Origin: Paludisphaera rhizosphaerae
Lineage (GTDB): Bacteria; Planctomycetota; Planctomycetia; Isosphaerales; Isosphaeraceae
Length of the DNA stretch: 64,000 nt
NCBI RefSeq assembly: GCF_011065895.1
Contig: NZ_JAALCR010000001.1
Location: forward strand, 62,001 to 126,000
Reading direction: 5' to 3'
The notes beneath the pieces were generated by a model. That model ran no database searches. It saw nothing but the letters and a program-made list of their open reading frames with translations, and was not told the origin of the DNA. Each line of letters starts with the position of its first letter. Position 1 is the first letter of the stretch. Position numbers and translations under genes: made by a program. This document shows, one piece after another, positions 1 to 8,737 of this stretch.

Positions 1-332
1 GCTCTGGCTCTGCTGGGTCGGCGGCGACTTCTCACGCTACGTGGTGGGTTGGCTCGCTTAGCAGGGCGATGCGGGCGATCACGTGCACGGACATTTCGCG
101 GTTCTCATCGACCACCGTCGCCGCCTTCATTCGGAACGACCATACGCCATCCCGTTGAGTTGATTTCTCTCGAACATCACGGCCGCAGCGAGTTCGACGG
201 CCGGGTGCACGATCACCAAGACCAACGTGGAGAGCTTCACGATCATTCCGCGATGATGACGGCCGCGTTGGGGGCTACTCCGCAGGACGAGATTCCAGGA
301 GATCGCCGAGGTCGGCCGGCCGATGGTGTCGT
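1..332. other. No confident gene
   Basis: No reading frame here has convincing coding character. A minus-strand ATG at 246 opens a 39-residue frame ending at 127 with a hydrophobic stretch (residues 3-22) but only a weak ribosome site. I do not call it a gene. Confidence 0.3.
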
Positions 333-656
333 TCAGAGCGTGACGGCCCGGCTCAGCGCGAGGTAATCCTCGTAACTGAGGTCGAGGTCTCCGCACCCGG
401 TCGGCCCCTGGAAGAGCCGGATCTGGAGGGGGCCGAAGGGATCGTCGAAGCTGGCGTGCAGCAGGAAACGATCGGACTGGGGCCTGTCCGCGAAGAACTC
501 GGCCGGGAGGACGTGCCGGTAGCCGCGTGCGACGGCGGTCCGGTTGAGGCCTCGTAGCTGGTCGAGGGTGGCCGCCCGCTCGTAGTCGGCGATGAGCAGT
601 TTGCACGAGTCGCAGAGGATCGCGGCGGATTGGGCGCCGCAGGACAGGCAGTGCAT
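333..656 (-). CDS. Small zinc-ribbon-like hypothetical protein
   Basis: A 107-residue cytoplasmic protein of unknown function. Cys3/Cys6 and Cys15/Cys18 form two CxxC knuckles at the extreme N-terminus, the layout of a zinc ribbon. The rest is mixed and soluble with an acidic C-terminus (GDLDLSYEDYLALSR). The frame stays open upstream to 1040, but the ATG at 656 puts the first CxxC at residues 3-6 and follows a GGAGG-type ribosome site, so I start there. It diverges from the isomerase-like gene at 967. Function is not recognised, and the zinc-binding idea rests only on cysteine spacing. Confidence 0.6.
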   Translation of the reverse strand: MHCLSCGAQSAAILCDSCKLLIADYERAATLDQLRGLNRTAVARGYRHVLPAEFFADRPQSDRFLLHASFDDPFGPLQIRLFQGPTGCGDLDLSYEDYLALSRAVTL

Positions 657-966
657 GGTTGGATCCTCCCGGGGGCCGATCGAAGACCGAAGAGAATCTA
701 TCACACTTTGAGAATGATTGACCCAATGGCCTCGATTGAGGCCATCCATGATGTGAACCGGTCGACATCGTTGGACGTGATTGCGTCTGCATTTTTTTCT
801 TGGCGACATGATCGACGGACCTGGTAAGGTGGCGGCGTCGACCCGTCGTCGATACCTCCTCTCCCCGAGGACGATATCCCTCGTCCTCCCGTCGACGGAT
901 TCGGTCCATTCGATTCGACCCGTCTTGTAGCATGGCTCGCGCACGGACACTTCACGGGAGGTCGCC
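657..966. other. Divergent intergenic region with a perfect palindrome
   Basis: This 310-base divergent spacer has no convincing gene. Positions 726-745 form an 8-bp perfect inverted repeat around GATT (ATGGCCTC / GAGGCCAT). On the minus strand TTGGGT and TGATAG lie 17 bases apart just beside it, a possible promoter for the zinc-ribbon gene, so the palindrome could be an operator or a leader hairpin. Confidence 0.35.
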
Positions 967-1923
967 ATGATGCGGAACCGCAGGGAGTTCCTCGGACTCG
1001 TCGGTGCAGCGACGACGATCGGCATGACCGGCGTCGGCAATGCCCAGGATCAACCCTCGCCAGGGACGCCGACGCCCGCAGCGAAGCGACGGCGTCCGAT
1101 CGGCGTTTCGACCTACTCGTTCTGGCAGTTCCGCGGCAACCGGCTGGGGATCGAGGACTGCATCGAGAAGGCCGCCGCGATGGGGTTCGACGGCGTGGAG
1201 GTCCTCCACGTCCAGATGAAGGACGACTCCAACCCTGCGCTCCAGAGCATCAAGCGGAAGGCCCATTCGGTCGGACTGCCGTTGATGGGCTTCTCGACTC
1301 ACCAGGGGTTCGTCTTCCCCGACGAGGCCGAGCGTAAGGCGAACATCGAAAAGACGCTCCGTCAGATCGACCTGGCCTACCGCATGGGCATCCCGACCAT
1401 GCGGATCAACACCGGACGCTGGAACACCATCAAATCGTTCGACGAGTTCATGGCCCACAAGGGAATCGAGCCCACGCCGGCCGGCCACACGGATGACGAG
1501 GCCTTCGGATGGGTCATCGGCGCGCTGGAGAAACTCCTCCCCCGCGCCGAGGAGTGCGGGGTCGTCCTCGGGCTGGAGAACCACTGGGGGCTCGGTCGTA
1601 CGGCCGGCGGCGTGCTCCGGATCGTCGAGGCGATCAAGTCCCCGTGGCTCAAGATGACGCTCGACACGGGCAACTTCCTGGAGAACTCGTACGAGCAGAT
1701 GGAGCAGATGGCGGCCAGCCCGATCGGCGTCGAACTGGTGCAGGCCAAGACGTATTTCGGCGGCGGCCGCTGGTATTCGCTGGACCTCGACTACGCGCGG
1801 ATCGCCAAGATCCTGAACGACCACGACTATCGCGGCTGGATCTCGCTGGAATTCGAGGGGAACGACGACGCCGAGACCGGCGTGCCGAAGAGCCTGGAGA
1901 TGCTTCGCAAGCACCTCGGTTGA
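967..1923 (+). CDS. Tat-exported sugar phosphate isomerase/epimerase-like TIM barrel
   Basis: A 318-residue protein of the xylose isomerase-like (AP endonuclease 2) TIM-barrel family. It begins with a twin-arginine signal (NRREFLGLVG), so the folded, probably metal-bound enzyme is exported. Barrel signatures are visible in order: EVLHVQ, RINTGRW, LGLENHWG, TLDTGNF and the C-terminal SLEFEGND. The Glu and Asp residues in these match the family's divalent-metal ligands. A GGGAGG ribosome site precedes the ATG. The substrate is unknown; planctomycetes carry many such exported paralogues that are thought to act on sugars or inositols. Confidence 0.85.
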   Translation: MMRNRREFLGLVGAATTIGMTGVGNAQDQPSPGTPTPAAKRRRPIGVSTYSFWQFRGNRLGIEDCIEKAAAMGFDGVEVLHVQMKDDSNPALQSIKRKAHSVGLPLMGFSTHQGFVFPDEAERKANIEKTLRQIDLAYRMGIPTMRINTGRWNTIKSFDEFMAHKGIEPTPAGHTDDEAFGWVIGALEKLLPRAEECGVVLGLENHWGLGRTAGGVLRIVEAIKSPWLKMTLDTGNFLENSYEQMEQMAASPIGVELVQAKTYFGGGRWYSLDLDYARIAKILNDHDYRGWISLEFEGNDDAETGVPKSLEMLRKHLG

Positions 1924-1939
1924 GACAGGCGTCGACTCC

Positions 1940-3178
1940 TCAATCGATGAATCGATTGCGGCGCAGGTCGCCGTGCGGGTTGAAATCCCGGTAGTGGGGG
2001 GGGATGGCCTCGTAGAGCGTCGAGACCGTCGGATAGAGCATCAAGAACGCCAGCGCAGCGCGGTACCAGGCCTTCCCCCGTCGATAGCGGATCTCCTGAA
2101 CGCCCTCGGCGATCAGGGCGAAGAATAGCGGGACCGTCCACAGGATCAAACGCCCGTGGAACGGATATCGCCGCACGATGGAGGCCCCGATCGCCAGCAT
2201 CACCGGAAGCGCCAGCATCCAGAACGCCGCCGCATCGCGCGCAGCCAGCCTTCTCATTCCCCAGCCGGCGAACACCAACGCCATGAGAGCGAACGCATAG
2301 GGGAGGAAGCGGGGGACAAGATTCAAGGGTGTGACGAACGTCTCCAACAGGATATTCGCGGTCGTCGCTAGATCGGCGAGGCTTCGCGGCGGCATCGGCG
2401 GGAAGGCGAAGTTCCAGAACACGTACATCGAGGTCGCCGCTCCCAGCAGGCCGCTCGCCAGGCGATGCGCTGCGAAGGCGCTCACCGCCCAGGCTGCCGC
2501 CATGGCCGCGAGGGCTCGGGCCTCATCCCTCCGGCCGGATCGTAACCGAGTCGCCAGCAGAACGATCCCGCAGCCGGCCGTCACGAAGACCGAAGGGAAC
2601 GAGAACCAGGGCGAGACGATCACAAGGATCGCCAGCGCGAGGCGGCGGCGGGGGGTTGATGGTTCGTTCACCTCCCGCAGGCTGAGAATGGTGATGAGGA
2701 GCCCGATCGCCAGGTCCGAGGCGTAAGGCTTCAACTCGTTCGAGTAGTAGACGAGATCGTCGCCGAACGCGAAGAGGAACATGGCCACAAGCGCGGCGGG
2801 CGGCGTGAGGAGCCTCTCGACGAGCCTGCGGAAGAGGAAGAGGGCGCCGATTCCGCACGCCAACGGAATGAGGCGAGTCACGTAAGGGGAACCGCCCAGG
2901 AGCATGACGAGGATCCGCTCGACCGCCAGGAAGCCGGGCGGGGCGAGCTGGTCGGAGGTCAGCGGGCCGGAGAAGTCGAAAGGCGCCTTGCCTCGGATGT
3001 TCCCGAGCAGCGAGCCCTCGTCCATCCAGTACGAGCGCCCCTGCGAAAAGACCCAGACCCGAAGCGCCGCACCGAGCCAGACGCAGACGTCGAGCGGCCG
3101 ATGGGTGATCAGGTCGTGAAGCCAGTTCAGCAGCGGTGTCGTATCGATCTGGCGGGAAAAGGCGTCGCGGATGGGCAC
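1940..3178 (-). CDS. GT39/ArnT-like membrane glycosyltransferase
   Basis: A 412-residue integral membrane protein of the GT-C fold. It has an acidic pair in the first periplasmic loop (WMDEG, residues 51-55), then about ten hydrophobic segments and a YYSNELKPY motif near residue 143, as in dolichyl-phosphate-mannose/ArnT-type transferases. Such enzymes move a sugar from a polyprenyl-phosphate donor to lipid or protein at the outer face of the inner membrane. It is convergent with the isomerase-like gene and divergent from the MBL-fold gene. The acceptor cannot be told from sequence. Confidence 0.75.
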   Translation of the reverse strand: MPIRDAFSRQIDTTPLLNWLHDLITHRPLDVCVWLGAALRVWVFSQGRSYWMDEGSLLGNIRGKAPFDFSGPLTSDQLAPPGFLAVERILVMLLGGSPYVTRLIPLACGIGALFLFRRLVERLLTPPAALVAMFLFAFGDDLVYYSNELKPYASDLAIGLLITILSLREVNEPSTPRRRLALAILVIVSPWFSFPSVFVTAGCGIVLLATRLRSGRRDEARALAAMAAAWAVSAFAAHRLASGLLGAATSMYVFWNFAFPPMPPRSLADLATTANILLETFVTPLNLVPRFLPYAFALMALVFAGWGMRRLAARDAAAFWMLALPVMLAIGASIVRRYPFHGRLILWTVPLFFALIAEGVQEIRYRRGKAWYRAALAFLMLYPTVSTLYEAIPPHYRDFNPHGDLRRNRFID

Positions 3179-3333
3179 GAGTCGTCGTCGCTCCTGGTAG
3201 GCCGTCGATGGGGCCCTGCGGCCCGCTCGAACACTCCCAGCCTATCCTGACCAAGAGGCTAGCGGTATCTTCGACTGGCGGCGCGTGCTGGAACCGCCGC
3301 GAATCGACGGTCGTTGCGAGGGTCGAGTCTGCG

Positions 3334-3996
3334 ATGCGCATCAAGTGGTACGGGCACGCCGCGTTCCTCATCGAAACGCAGGGCGTGCGGATCATCCTGG
3401 ACCCTTATCGTTCGCCCGATTCCGGCGGCTACGAGCCGGTCGCCGAACCGGCCGACGTCGTCGTGGTGAGCCACGAGAACGACCGCTACCACAGCCACCT
3501 CGGTCAGATCGTCCCGCCGTTCCACGTCATCCGGGCGCTCGAACTCCCTCCGGAAGGCGAGGCGTTCGGCGGGATCACGTTCCAGGCCGTCCCGGTTTTC
3601 GAGAGCCCCGAGCGACTCCCCGGCGACGAGGTGACGATCATCCTCTTCCGGGCGGAGGGACTGCACGTCGCCTTCCTCGGCGACCTGGGACATCTGCTGA
3701 CCGACGCGGAGCTGGAGCCCATCCGTGGGGCCGACGTCGTCCTGATCCCGGCGGGGGGCAAGCCGACCCTGGACCTCGACGACGTCCCCGCTCTGCTGGA
3801 CGCCATCGGCCCGAAGGTCGTCGTGCCGATGCACTACAAGACGCCGAAGATCAACCTGAACATCCGGCCGATCGAGGAGTTCCTGGAGCGGCTCCCCGAC
3901 GATCCCGTGGTTCGAGTCGACGGTTCGGAGTTCTCGATCGACCGGGATACATTGCCAGATCGAAGGACGGTTTATCGGCTTGAGCACGCGCGTTGA
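3334..3996 (+). CDS. MBL-fold metal-dependent hydrolase (UlaG/UPF0173-like)
   Basis: A 220-residue metallo-beta-lactamase-fold protein. MRIKWYGHAAFLIE, the DPY turn, VVVSHEND, the AFLGDLGH strand and PMHYKT match the UlaG/UPF0173 group of small MBL hydrolases. The usual HxHxDH metal motif is degenerate here (SHENDRYHSH), so metal binding may differ. The frame is open upstream, but the family N-terminus MRIKWYGH fixes the ATG at 3334. It ends 10 bases before the convergent ABC permease gene. The substrate is not inferable. Confidence 0.75.
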   Translation: MRIKWYGHAAFLIETQGVRIILDPYRSPDSGGYEPVAEPADVVVVSHENDRYHSHLGQIVPPFHVIRALELPPEGEAFGGITFQAVPVFESPERLPGDEVTIILFRAEGLHVAFLGDLGHLLTDAELEPIRGADVVLIPAGGKPTLDLDDVPALLDAIGPKVVVPMHYKTPKINLNIRPIEEFLERLPDDPVVRVDGSEFSIDRDTLPDRRTVYRLEHAR

Positions 3997-4006
3997 GGCC
4001 CGTCGG

Positions 4007-5182
4007 TCAAAGCTCGCGAAGGGCGGAGATGACCTCCAGTTTGACTGCCCGGAGCGCGGGGAGCATGCCGCCGAAGAGGCCCATCACCAGCGTCATGATC
4101 AGGGCGACGGCCATGACCCAGGGGCCGAATCGGAAGTTGATCGTCACCGAGGCGAAGGTGGCGAAGTTCGAGGTCTCGATGGAGATCAGGCTCATCGGGA
4201 TCGTGGCCAGCAGGCCGAGAAGGCCGCCGAGCAGGCTGAGAAGGATCGATTCGCCCAGGAAGGAGAAGAGGACGTCGCCCCGCGAGAAGCCCAGGGCGCG
4301 CATCGTGCCGATCTCTCGGGTCCGCGACTTCACGGCCGAGAACATCGTGTTCGCCGCGGCGAACATCGCGCCGAAGGTCAGCAGCACGGCGATCAACGTG
4401 CCGGCCCCCTTGAGGAACAGACTCGACTCCGACTGCTTGCGGAAGTATTCGGCCTCGGGGATCGCAGCAAGGCGGAACTGGGCGCCCTCGTCGATCTCCT
4501 TCCTCAGTGCGTCGAACTCCGCCGGGCCGGCTGCGCGGATCTGGACGCACGAGACGGACGCCTCGCGGCCGGTGTTGCGCTCCACGTCCTTGAGGTCAGC
4601 CCAGACTTCGCTTTCGGCCGCGCTGCCGCCCGCGGTGAAGACGCCGACGACCCGGTACTTCTCCTTCTCGCCGAAGACGAGCTGTCCGCCGACCTGACCT
4701 CCCTTGTAGAGACGGGCGATCCCCGGACTGACGATGCACTCCCCTTTGCCGGCCTCGATGTCGCGACCGGCGATGATCTTGAAGTTCGGCCGGAGCTTCC
4801 GCGAGGCCGGCTGGACGCCACGGATGATCAGGTTGTTGAAGCTCGGGCGCTGATCGTCGCTCCGATTGCGCTCGGCGATCGCGATGTTGAGCAACTCCTT
4901 GGCGGCGATGGGGCCTTCGGCGTCGTGAAGGATGCCGCCCAGCGTCAGCAGCTCGTCGGCCTTCTTGGACTCAAAGCCCCCCGTCGTTTCGGCCGTCGCC
5001 CCCTTGCGGAGGACGATCAGGTCGAGCGGGTCGCCCGAGATCTTCAGGCTGTGCTCCAGCCCTTCCACCAGGCCGAACAGGATGCAGGACGACGCCACCA
5101 GCAGCGCGGTGCCGAGGACCGTCATCAGGGTCGTCTTCCAGCGGACGCGGAGGTTGCGGACGTTGTACTTGAACGGAATCAT
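4007..5182 (-). CDS. ABC transporter permease, FtsX/MacB type
   Basis: A 391-residue permease with an N-terminal membrane helix (residues about 15-40), a long periplasmic MacB core-like domain, and a C-terminal FtsX domain with three membrane helices (around residues 255-390). This is the topology of type VII (mechanotransmission) ABC systems. It is the last gene of a minus-strand operon of adaptor (8496), ATPase (7107), permease (6386) and this permease, with gaps of only a few bases between the last three. The pair of permeases probably forms a heterodimer driven by the ATPase. Confidence 0.85.
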   Translation of the reverse strand: MIPFKYNVRNLRVRWKTTLMTVLGTALLVASSCILFGLVEGLEHSLKISGDPLDLIVLRKGATAETTGGFESKKADELLTLGGILHDAEGPIAAKELLNIAIAERNRSDDQRPSFNNLIIRGVQPASRKLRPNFKIIAGRDIEAGKGECIVSPGIARLYKGGQVGGQLVFGEKEKYRVVGVFTAGGSAAESEVWADLKDVERNTGREASVSCVQIRAAGPAEFDALRKEIDEGAQFRLAAIPEAEYFRKQSESSLFLKGAGTLIAVLLTFGAMFAAANTMFSAVKSRTREIGTMRALGFSRGDVLFSFLGESILLSLLGGLLGLLATIPMSLISIETSNFATFASVTINFRFGPWVMAVALIMTLVMGLFGGMLPALRAVKLEVISALREL

Positions 5183-5189
5183 GTCGTCC

Positions 5190-6386
5190 TCACACCACCT
5201 TGCGGAGACCGTCGACCACCGACGTATTCGAAGCGATCACCGCCGGCGCGAGACCGCTGACCAGCCCCACGAACAGCGACACCCCCAGCCCGATCAGGGC
5301 CGTATTCCAGGGGACGTAATAGAACGGCAGGAAGCCCCCCATGAAGCGCGAGACGTCCACGGCGTCGCAGAGCCCCTTGCAGCCGAGCGTGCCGATCGCG
5401 CCGCCGAGTCCGGCGACCAGAACGGCCTCGGCGAGGACGAGGAACAGGACCTTCGACTTGCTGAAGCCGATCGCTTTGAGGACGGCCACCTCGGTCGTCC
5501 GCTCGCGCATCGACATGGCCATCGCGTTGCCGGCGACGAACAGGAGAGAGATGACGACCGCCCCGCCGATCCAGTAGATCGTGTCCTTGAGGTCGCCCAT
5601 CATCTCCGAGAACATCTGGCCGAAGGCTTCTTCGGTCTGGGTCCGGGTCGGAAATTCGGTGCTCTTGTATTCCTCGTCGACCCGCTTGCAGACGGCCGTA
5701 GTGGCGTCGGCGCTCTTGCACTTCACGAAGACCATGCCGGCGTTCCCGGAGCCGGCCGTCGTGCCGTTGGGGTTCGAGAGGCCGCCGGCGGTCCCGGACG
5801 TCTTGAGGAGGTCGTCCAGATACTCGTAGTGGAAGAGGCACATCCGCTGGTCGGTGTTCGACGGCGAGTCGTAGATCCCCTTGATGACGAGCTTCAGGTC
5901 GACCGGGTAAATGTCGCCCTGAAGGGGGAGGGAGTCGCCGACCTTCAGATTGTAATCCCGCGCCAGCTTGGGGCCGATGACCGCCCCATCCTTGCTGGCG
6001 ACGAACGCGGCCAGTTGATCGGGGGCCAGCTTGAACTCGTCGAGGACGTTGAAGATCGAATCCGCGTTGCAGGCGAACTGGGCGAAGAGGGCTCGCTCGT
6101 TCTGGTACTTGCCGCCGTACCAGGAGAACGGCGAGGCCGCCGCGACGCCTTCCATTCCGGCGATCTGCCGGACTCTGGCGATCGGGATCATGCCCGCGAA
6201 GCCGTTGGCGTTCATGACGATGACGCGGTTGTAGACCTTGCTGTTCTGCGAGGCCTCCTCGTTCATGCTGAAGAACGACAGGAGGATCATCATCAGGAAC
6301 AGGCAGATGGCCGTGGACGCAACGGTCAGCCCCGTTCGGACCGGGTTCCGCCGCGCGTTGCGGAAGATGTAGGTCAGGTATTTCAT
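5190..6386 (-). CDS. ABC transporter permease, FtsX/MacB type
   Basis: A 398-residue paralogue of the next permease, with the same architecture: N-terminal helix (about 18-40), large extracytoplasmic domain, and three C-terminal helices including a stretch like TEVAVLKAIGFSKSKVLFLV, typical of FtsX domains. It starts one base after the ATPase gene stops and ends seven bases before the second permease, so the genes are almost certainly co-transcribed and translationally linked. Confidence 0.85.
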   Translation of the reverse strand: MKYLTYIFRNARRNPVRTGLTVASTAICLFLMMILLSFFSMNEEASQNSKVYNRVIVMNANGFAGMIPIARVRQIAGMEGVAAASPFSWYGGKYQNERALFAQFACNADSIFNVLDEFKLAPDQLAAFVASKDGAVIGPKLARDYNLKVGDSLPLQGDIYPVDLKLVIKGIYDSPSNTDQRMCLFHYEYLDDLLKTSGTAGGLSNPNGTTAGSGNAGMVFVKCKSADATTAVCKRVDEEYKSTEFPTRTQTEEAFGQMFSEMMGDLKDTIYWIGGAVVISLLFVAGNAMAMSMRERTTEVAVLKAIGFSKSKVLFLVLAEAVLVAGLGGAIGTLGCKGLCDAVDVSRFMGGFLPFYYVPWNTALIGLGVSLFVGLVSGLAPAVIASNTSVVDGLRKVV

Positions 6387-6387
6387 G

Positions 6388-7107
6388 TTAGGAGAGCAAG
6401 GAGACCGAGGGCTTTTTTGGGATCACGTCGTCCACGAGTCGGCCCTTGTCGAGGTGCAGGATCCGCGAGGCGCGGTTGGCCGCCAGCGGGTCGTGGGTCA
6501 CCATGACGATGGTCTTCTGGAACTCGCGGTTGAGCTGTTCCAGGAGCGTCAGGATCTCGTCGGCCGTGTTGCGGTCGAGGTCGCCGGTCGGTTCGTCGGC
6601 GACGAGCAGGAAGGGATCGGTGACGATCGCTCGCGCGATGGCCACGCGCTGTTCTTGACCACCGGAAAGCTGTCTCGGATAGTGGTGCTCACGCCCTTCC
6701 AGGCCCACGACGCGGAGCGCCGTGGCGACGTTCTCCTTCCTTCGCTTGCGCGAGAGGCTCGTCAGCAGCAGGGGCAGCTCCACGTTCTCGGCGGCGGTGA
6801 GGACGGGGATGAGGTTGTACGTCTGAAAGATGAAGCCGACGTTGTCGGCCCGCCATCGGGTGATTTCGGCCTCGGAGAGGAGGCCGAGATTCTGGCCGTG
6901 GACGATCACCTCGCCGCGAGTGGCGACGTCCAGGCCGGCGACCAGATTCAGCAGGGTCGTCTTGCCAGAGCCGGACGGCCCCATCAGGGCCAGGTAGTCT
7001 CCCTCGGCGACGGTCAGGTCGAGCCCCGAGAGGACGGGGACGACGAACTCGTCGCGGCGGTACTCCTTCTCGACTCCGCGCAGCTCGATTGAAGGGGACG
7101 CTTCCAT
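6388..7107 (-). CDS. ABC transporter ATP-binding protein, LolD/MacB type
   Basis: A 239-residue ATPase with Walker [12 protein letters not shown] (residues about 42-52), a Q-loop, signature [15 protein letters not shown], and Walker [13 protein letters not shown] followed by the switch His in VTHD. The EPTGDLD form is typical of LolD/MacB/FtsE-like systems. It lies between the HlyD-type adaptor and two FtsX-type permeases, so it powers that export or lipoprotein-handling complex. It is not fused to the permease as E. coli MacB is. Confidence 0.92.
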   Translation of the reverse strand: MEASPSIELRGVEKEYRRDEFVVPVLSGLDLTVAEGDYLALMGPSGSGKTTLLNLVAGLDVATRGEVIVHGQNLGLLSEAEITRWRADNVGFIFQTYNLIPVLTAAENVELPLLLTSLSRKRRKENVATALRVVGLEGREHHYPRQLSGGQEQRVAIARAIVTDPFLLVADEPTGDLDRNTADEILTLLEQLNREFQKTIVMVTHDPLAANRASRILHLDKGRLVDDVIPKKPSVSLLS

Positions 7108-7164
7108 GTCGACGAAAACCTCTCGGGGAATGGGTCGATGCCCACAGCCGCGGCCTCTTGGGCG

Positions 7165-8496
7165 TCAACGGCTGGCTTCGCGGACCTGCTCGCCATCGCG
7201 GAGTCCGCGAGGCGGATTCAGGACGACCTTGTCGTCGGCCTCCAGGCCGGATTCGACGCGGGTGGAGCCCCGGTTCGAGTTGGCGACCTCGATCTTGCGC
7301 TTCGAGGCGCGCGAATCGCGGTCCAGAATCCAGACCCAGTCGTGGCCGTTCTCCTGGAAGACGGCCTCGCTGGGGACGTAGAGGAAAGGGTGGCTGGCGT
7401 CGGACTGGGCGAACTTCTCGTCGGGGAGGAAGTGGACCGTCGCCGCCAACTCGGGGAACAGTTTGTCGTCGGGGTCGAGGATCTCGACTTTCACCTTGAC
7501 CGTCGCCCGGGTGCGGTCGCCCATCGGGGTGATCTGCCGCAACCGGCCGCGATAACGTTTCGTGGGGACGGCCGTCACCGAGACCTCGGCCGGCTGGCCC
7601 TCCCTCACGCGGTACATCTGCTCTTCGGGGATGTCCGCCTCGACGTCCATGTTCGTCAGATCGGCGATCGTCACCACGGCCGACCGACCCAGAGCCGAAC
7701 TCATCGCCATCGGGCTGATGATTTCGCCGACCTCCCCCTGCTTCTCGACGACCGTGCCGTCGAAGGGGGCGTAAAGGTACATCTGGTGGTGGATCGTCGC
7801 CTCGATCTCCTCGATGTTCGACTTCATCATCTGGATCGACGCTTCCGTCGCGGTGATCCGGGCTTCGGCCCCTTTGCGGGCGGCGACGGCCTTATCGTAG
7901 TCTTCAGGCGGGGTCATGTTCTTCTCGTGGAGTCGGGCCAGCCGCTTCTCCTGACGGTCCTTGTCCCAGAGGTCCACCTTCGCTTCCTCCAACTCCGCCT
8001 CGGCGCGGGCGAGCGACGCCTTGCACTGGGCAAGCTTCGCGTCCATGTCGTGGTGCTCGATGACCGCGAGGACCTCTCCCTTCTTGACCTGCACCCGCTC
8101 GCGGACCCGCATCTCCTCAACGCGGCCGGCGATCTTGGTGCCGATCATGGCCTGGTAGCGTGACTTCAGATAGCCCTTGGAGGTCAGCAGCTTCTCGGCC
8201 TCGCCCAGCGTCATTTTCTGGACCAGTCCGATGGAGACCTCGGGCTTGGACCGCATCCGGTCGTACTGGTTGTAGGCGACCACGCCCGCCCCGCCGACCA
8301 CGCCGAGGGGGATCATCCAGAGGAGCATCGAGAGCAGGCGAAGGCCGATCCCCTTGCGCCGCCGGTAGACCGTGCCGGGCGTCCCCGGTGCCGGAGCGGG
8401 CGAGGGCGTCGAACGCGTCGGCGGGGCTGTGGGGCGTCCCGATCGTGGTCTCTCGATCCGGAGCGACTCCAACTCCTCACGTAGATTGCTCGCCAT
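7165..8496 (-). CDS. HlyD/MacA-like periplasmic adaptor protein
   Basis: A 443-residue membrane-fusion protein. A Pro-rich cytoplasmic N-terminus (about 60 residues) is followed by one membrane helix (residues about 55-77), a biotinyl-lipoyl-like half (GRVEEMRVRERVQVKKGEVLAVIE), a long coiled-coil hairpin (about 140-215), the second lipoyl half (APFDGTVVEKQGEVGEI) and beta-barrel and membrane-proximal domains. It heads the export operon and would link the ABC complex to the envelope. No outer-membrane TolC partner lies nearby. Confidence 0.85.
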   Translation of the reverse strand: MASNLREELESLRIERPRSGRPTAPPTRSTPSPAPAPGTPGTVYRRRKGIGLRLLSMLLWMIPLGVVGGAGVVAYNQYDRMRSKPEVSIGLVQKMTLGEAEKLLTSKGYLKSRYQAMIGTKIAGRVEEMRVRERVQVKKGEVLAVIEHHDMDAKLAQCKASLARAEAELEEAKVDLWDKDRQEKRLARLHEKNMTPPEDYDKAVAARKGAEARITATEASIQMMKSNIEEIEATIHHQMYLYAPFDGTVVEKQGEVGEIISPMAMSSALGRSAVVTIADLTNMDVEADIPEEQMYRVREGQPAEVSVTAVPTKRYRGRLRQITPMGDRTRATVKVKVEILDPDDKLFPELAATVHFLPDEKFAQSDASHPFLYVPSEAVFQENGHDWVWILDRDSRASKRKIEVANSNRGSTRVESGLEADDKVVLNPPRGLRDGEQVREASR

Positions 8497-8737
8497 CGCG
8501 GGCCTCGCGAGTGTTTTCTGAAAAGCGTTGCATGAAGAGACGCGTCCTTAAGGTCGACGCGACAGGTATGGATGCGATGCGCCGGACTATAACCGGGGAG
8601 CCGATTCGCCGCGAGGGCGAGTGGCGCTAGTGATCGCTCGTACCCGAGTGTACCGTCGTAATTCGACGAAGACGTCGTCGTATTTTAACAGAATCGGGTT
8701 TTCCGCACGCGAGCGTGCAGGCGCGACGGGGTCTCGA

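Noticed and set aside
127-246. 39-residue hydrophobic minus-strand frame
   Set aside because: Weak ribosome site and no family match; too short to support without conservation data.
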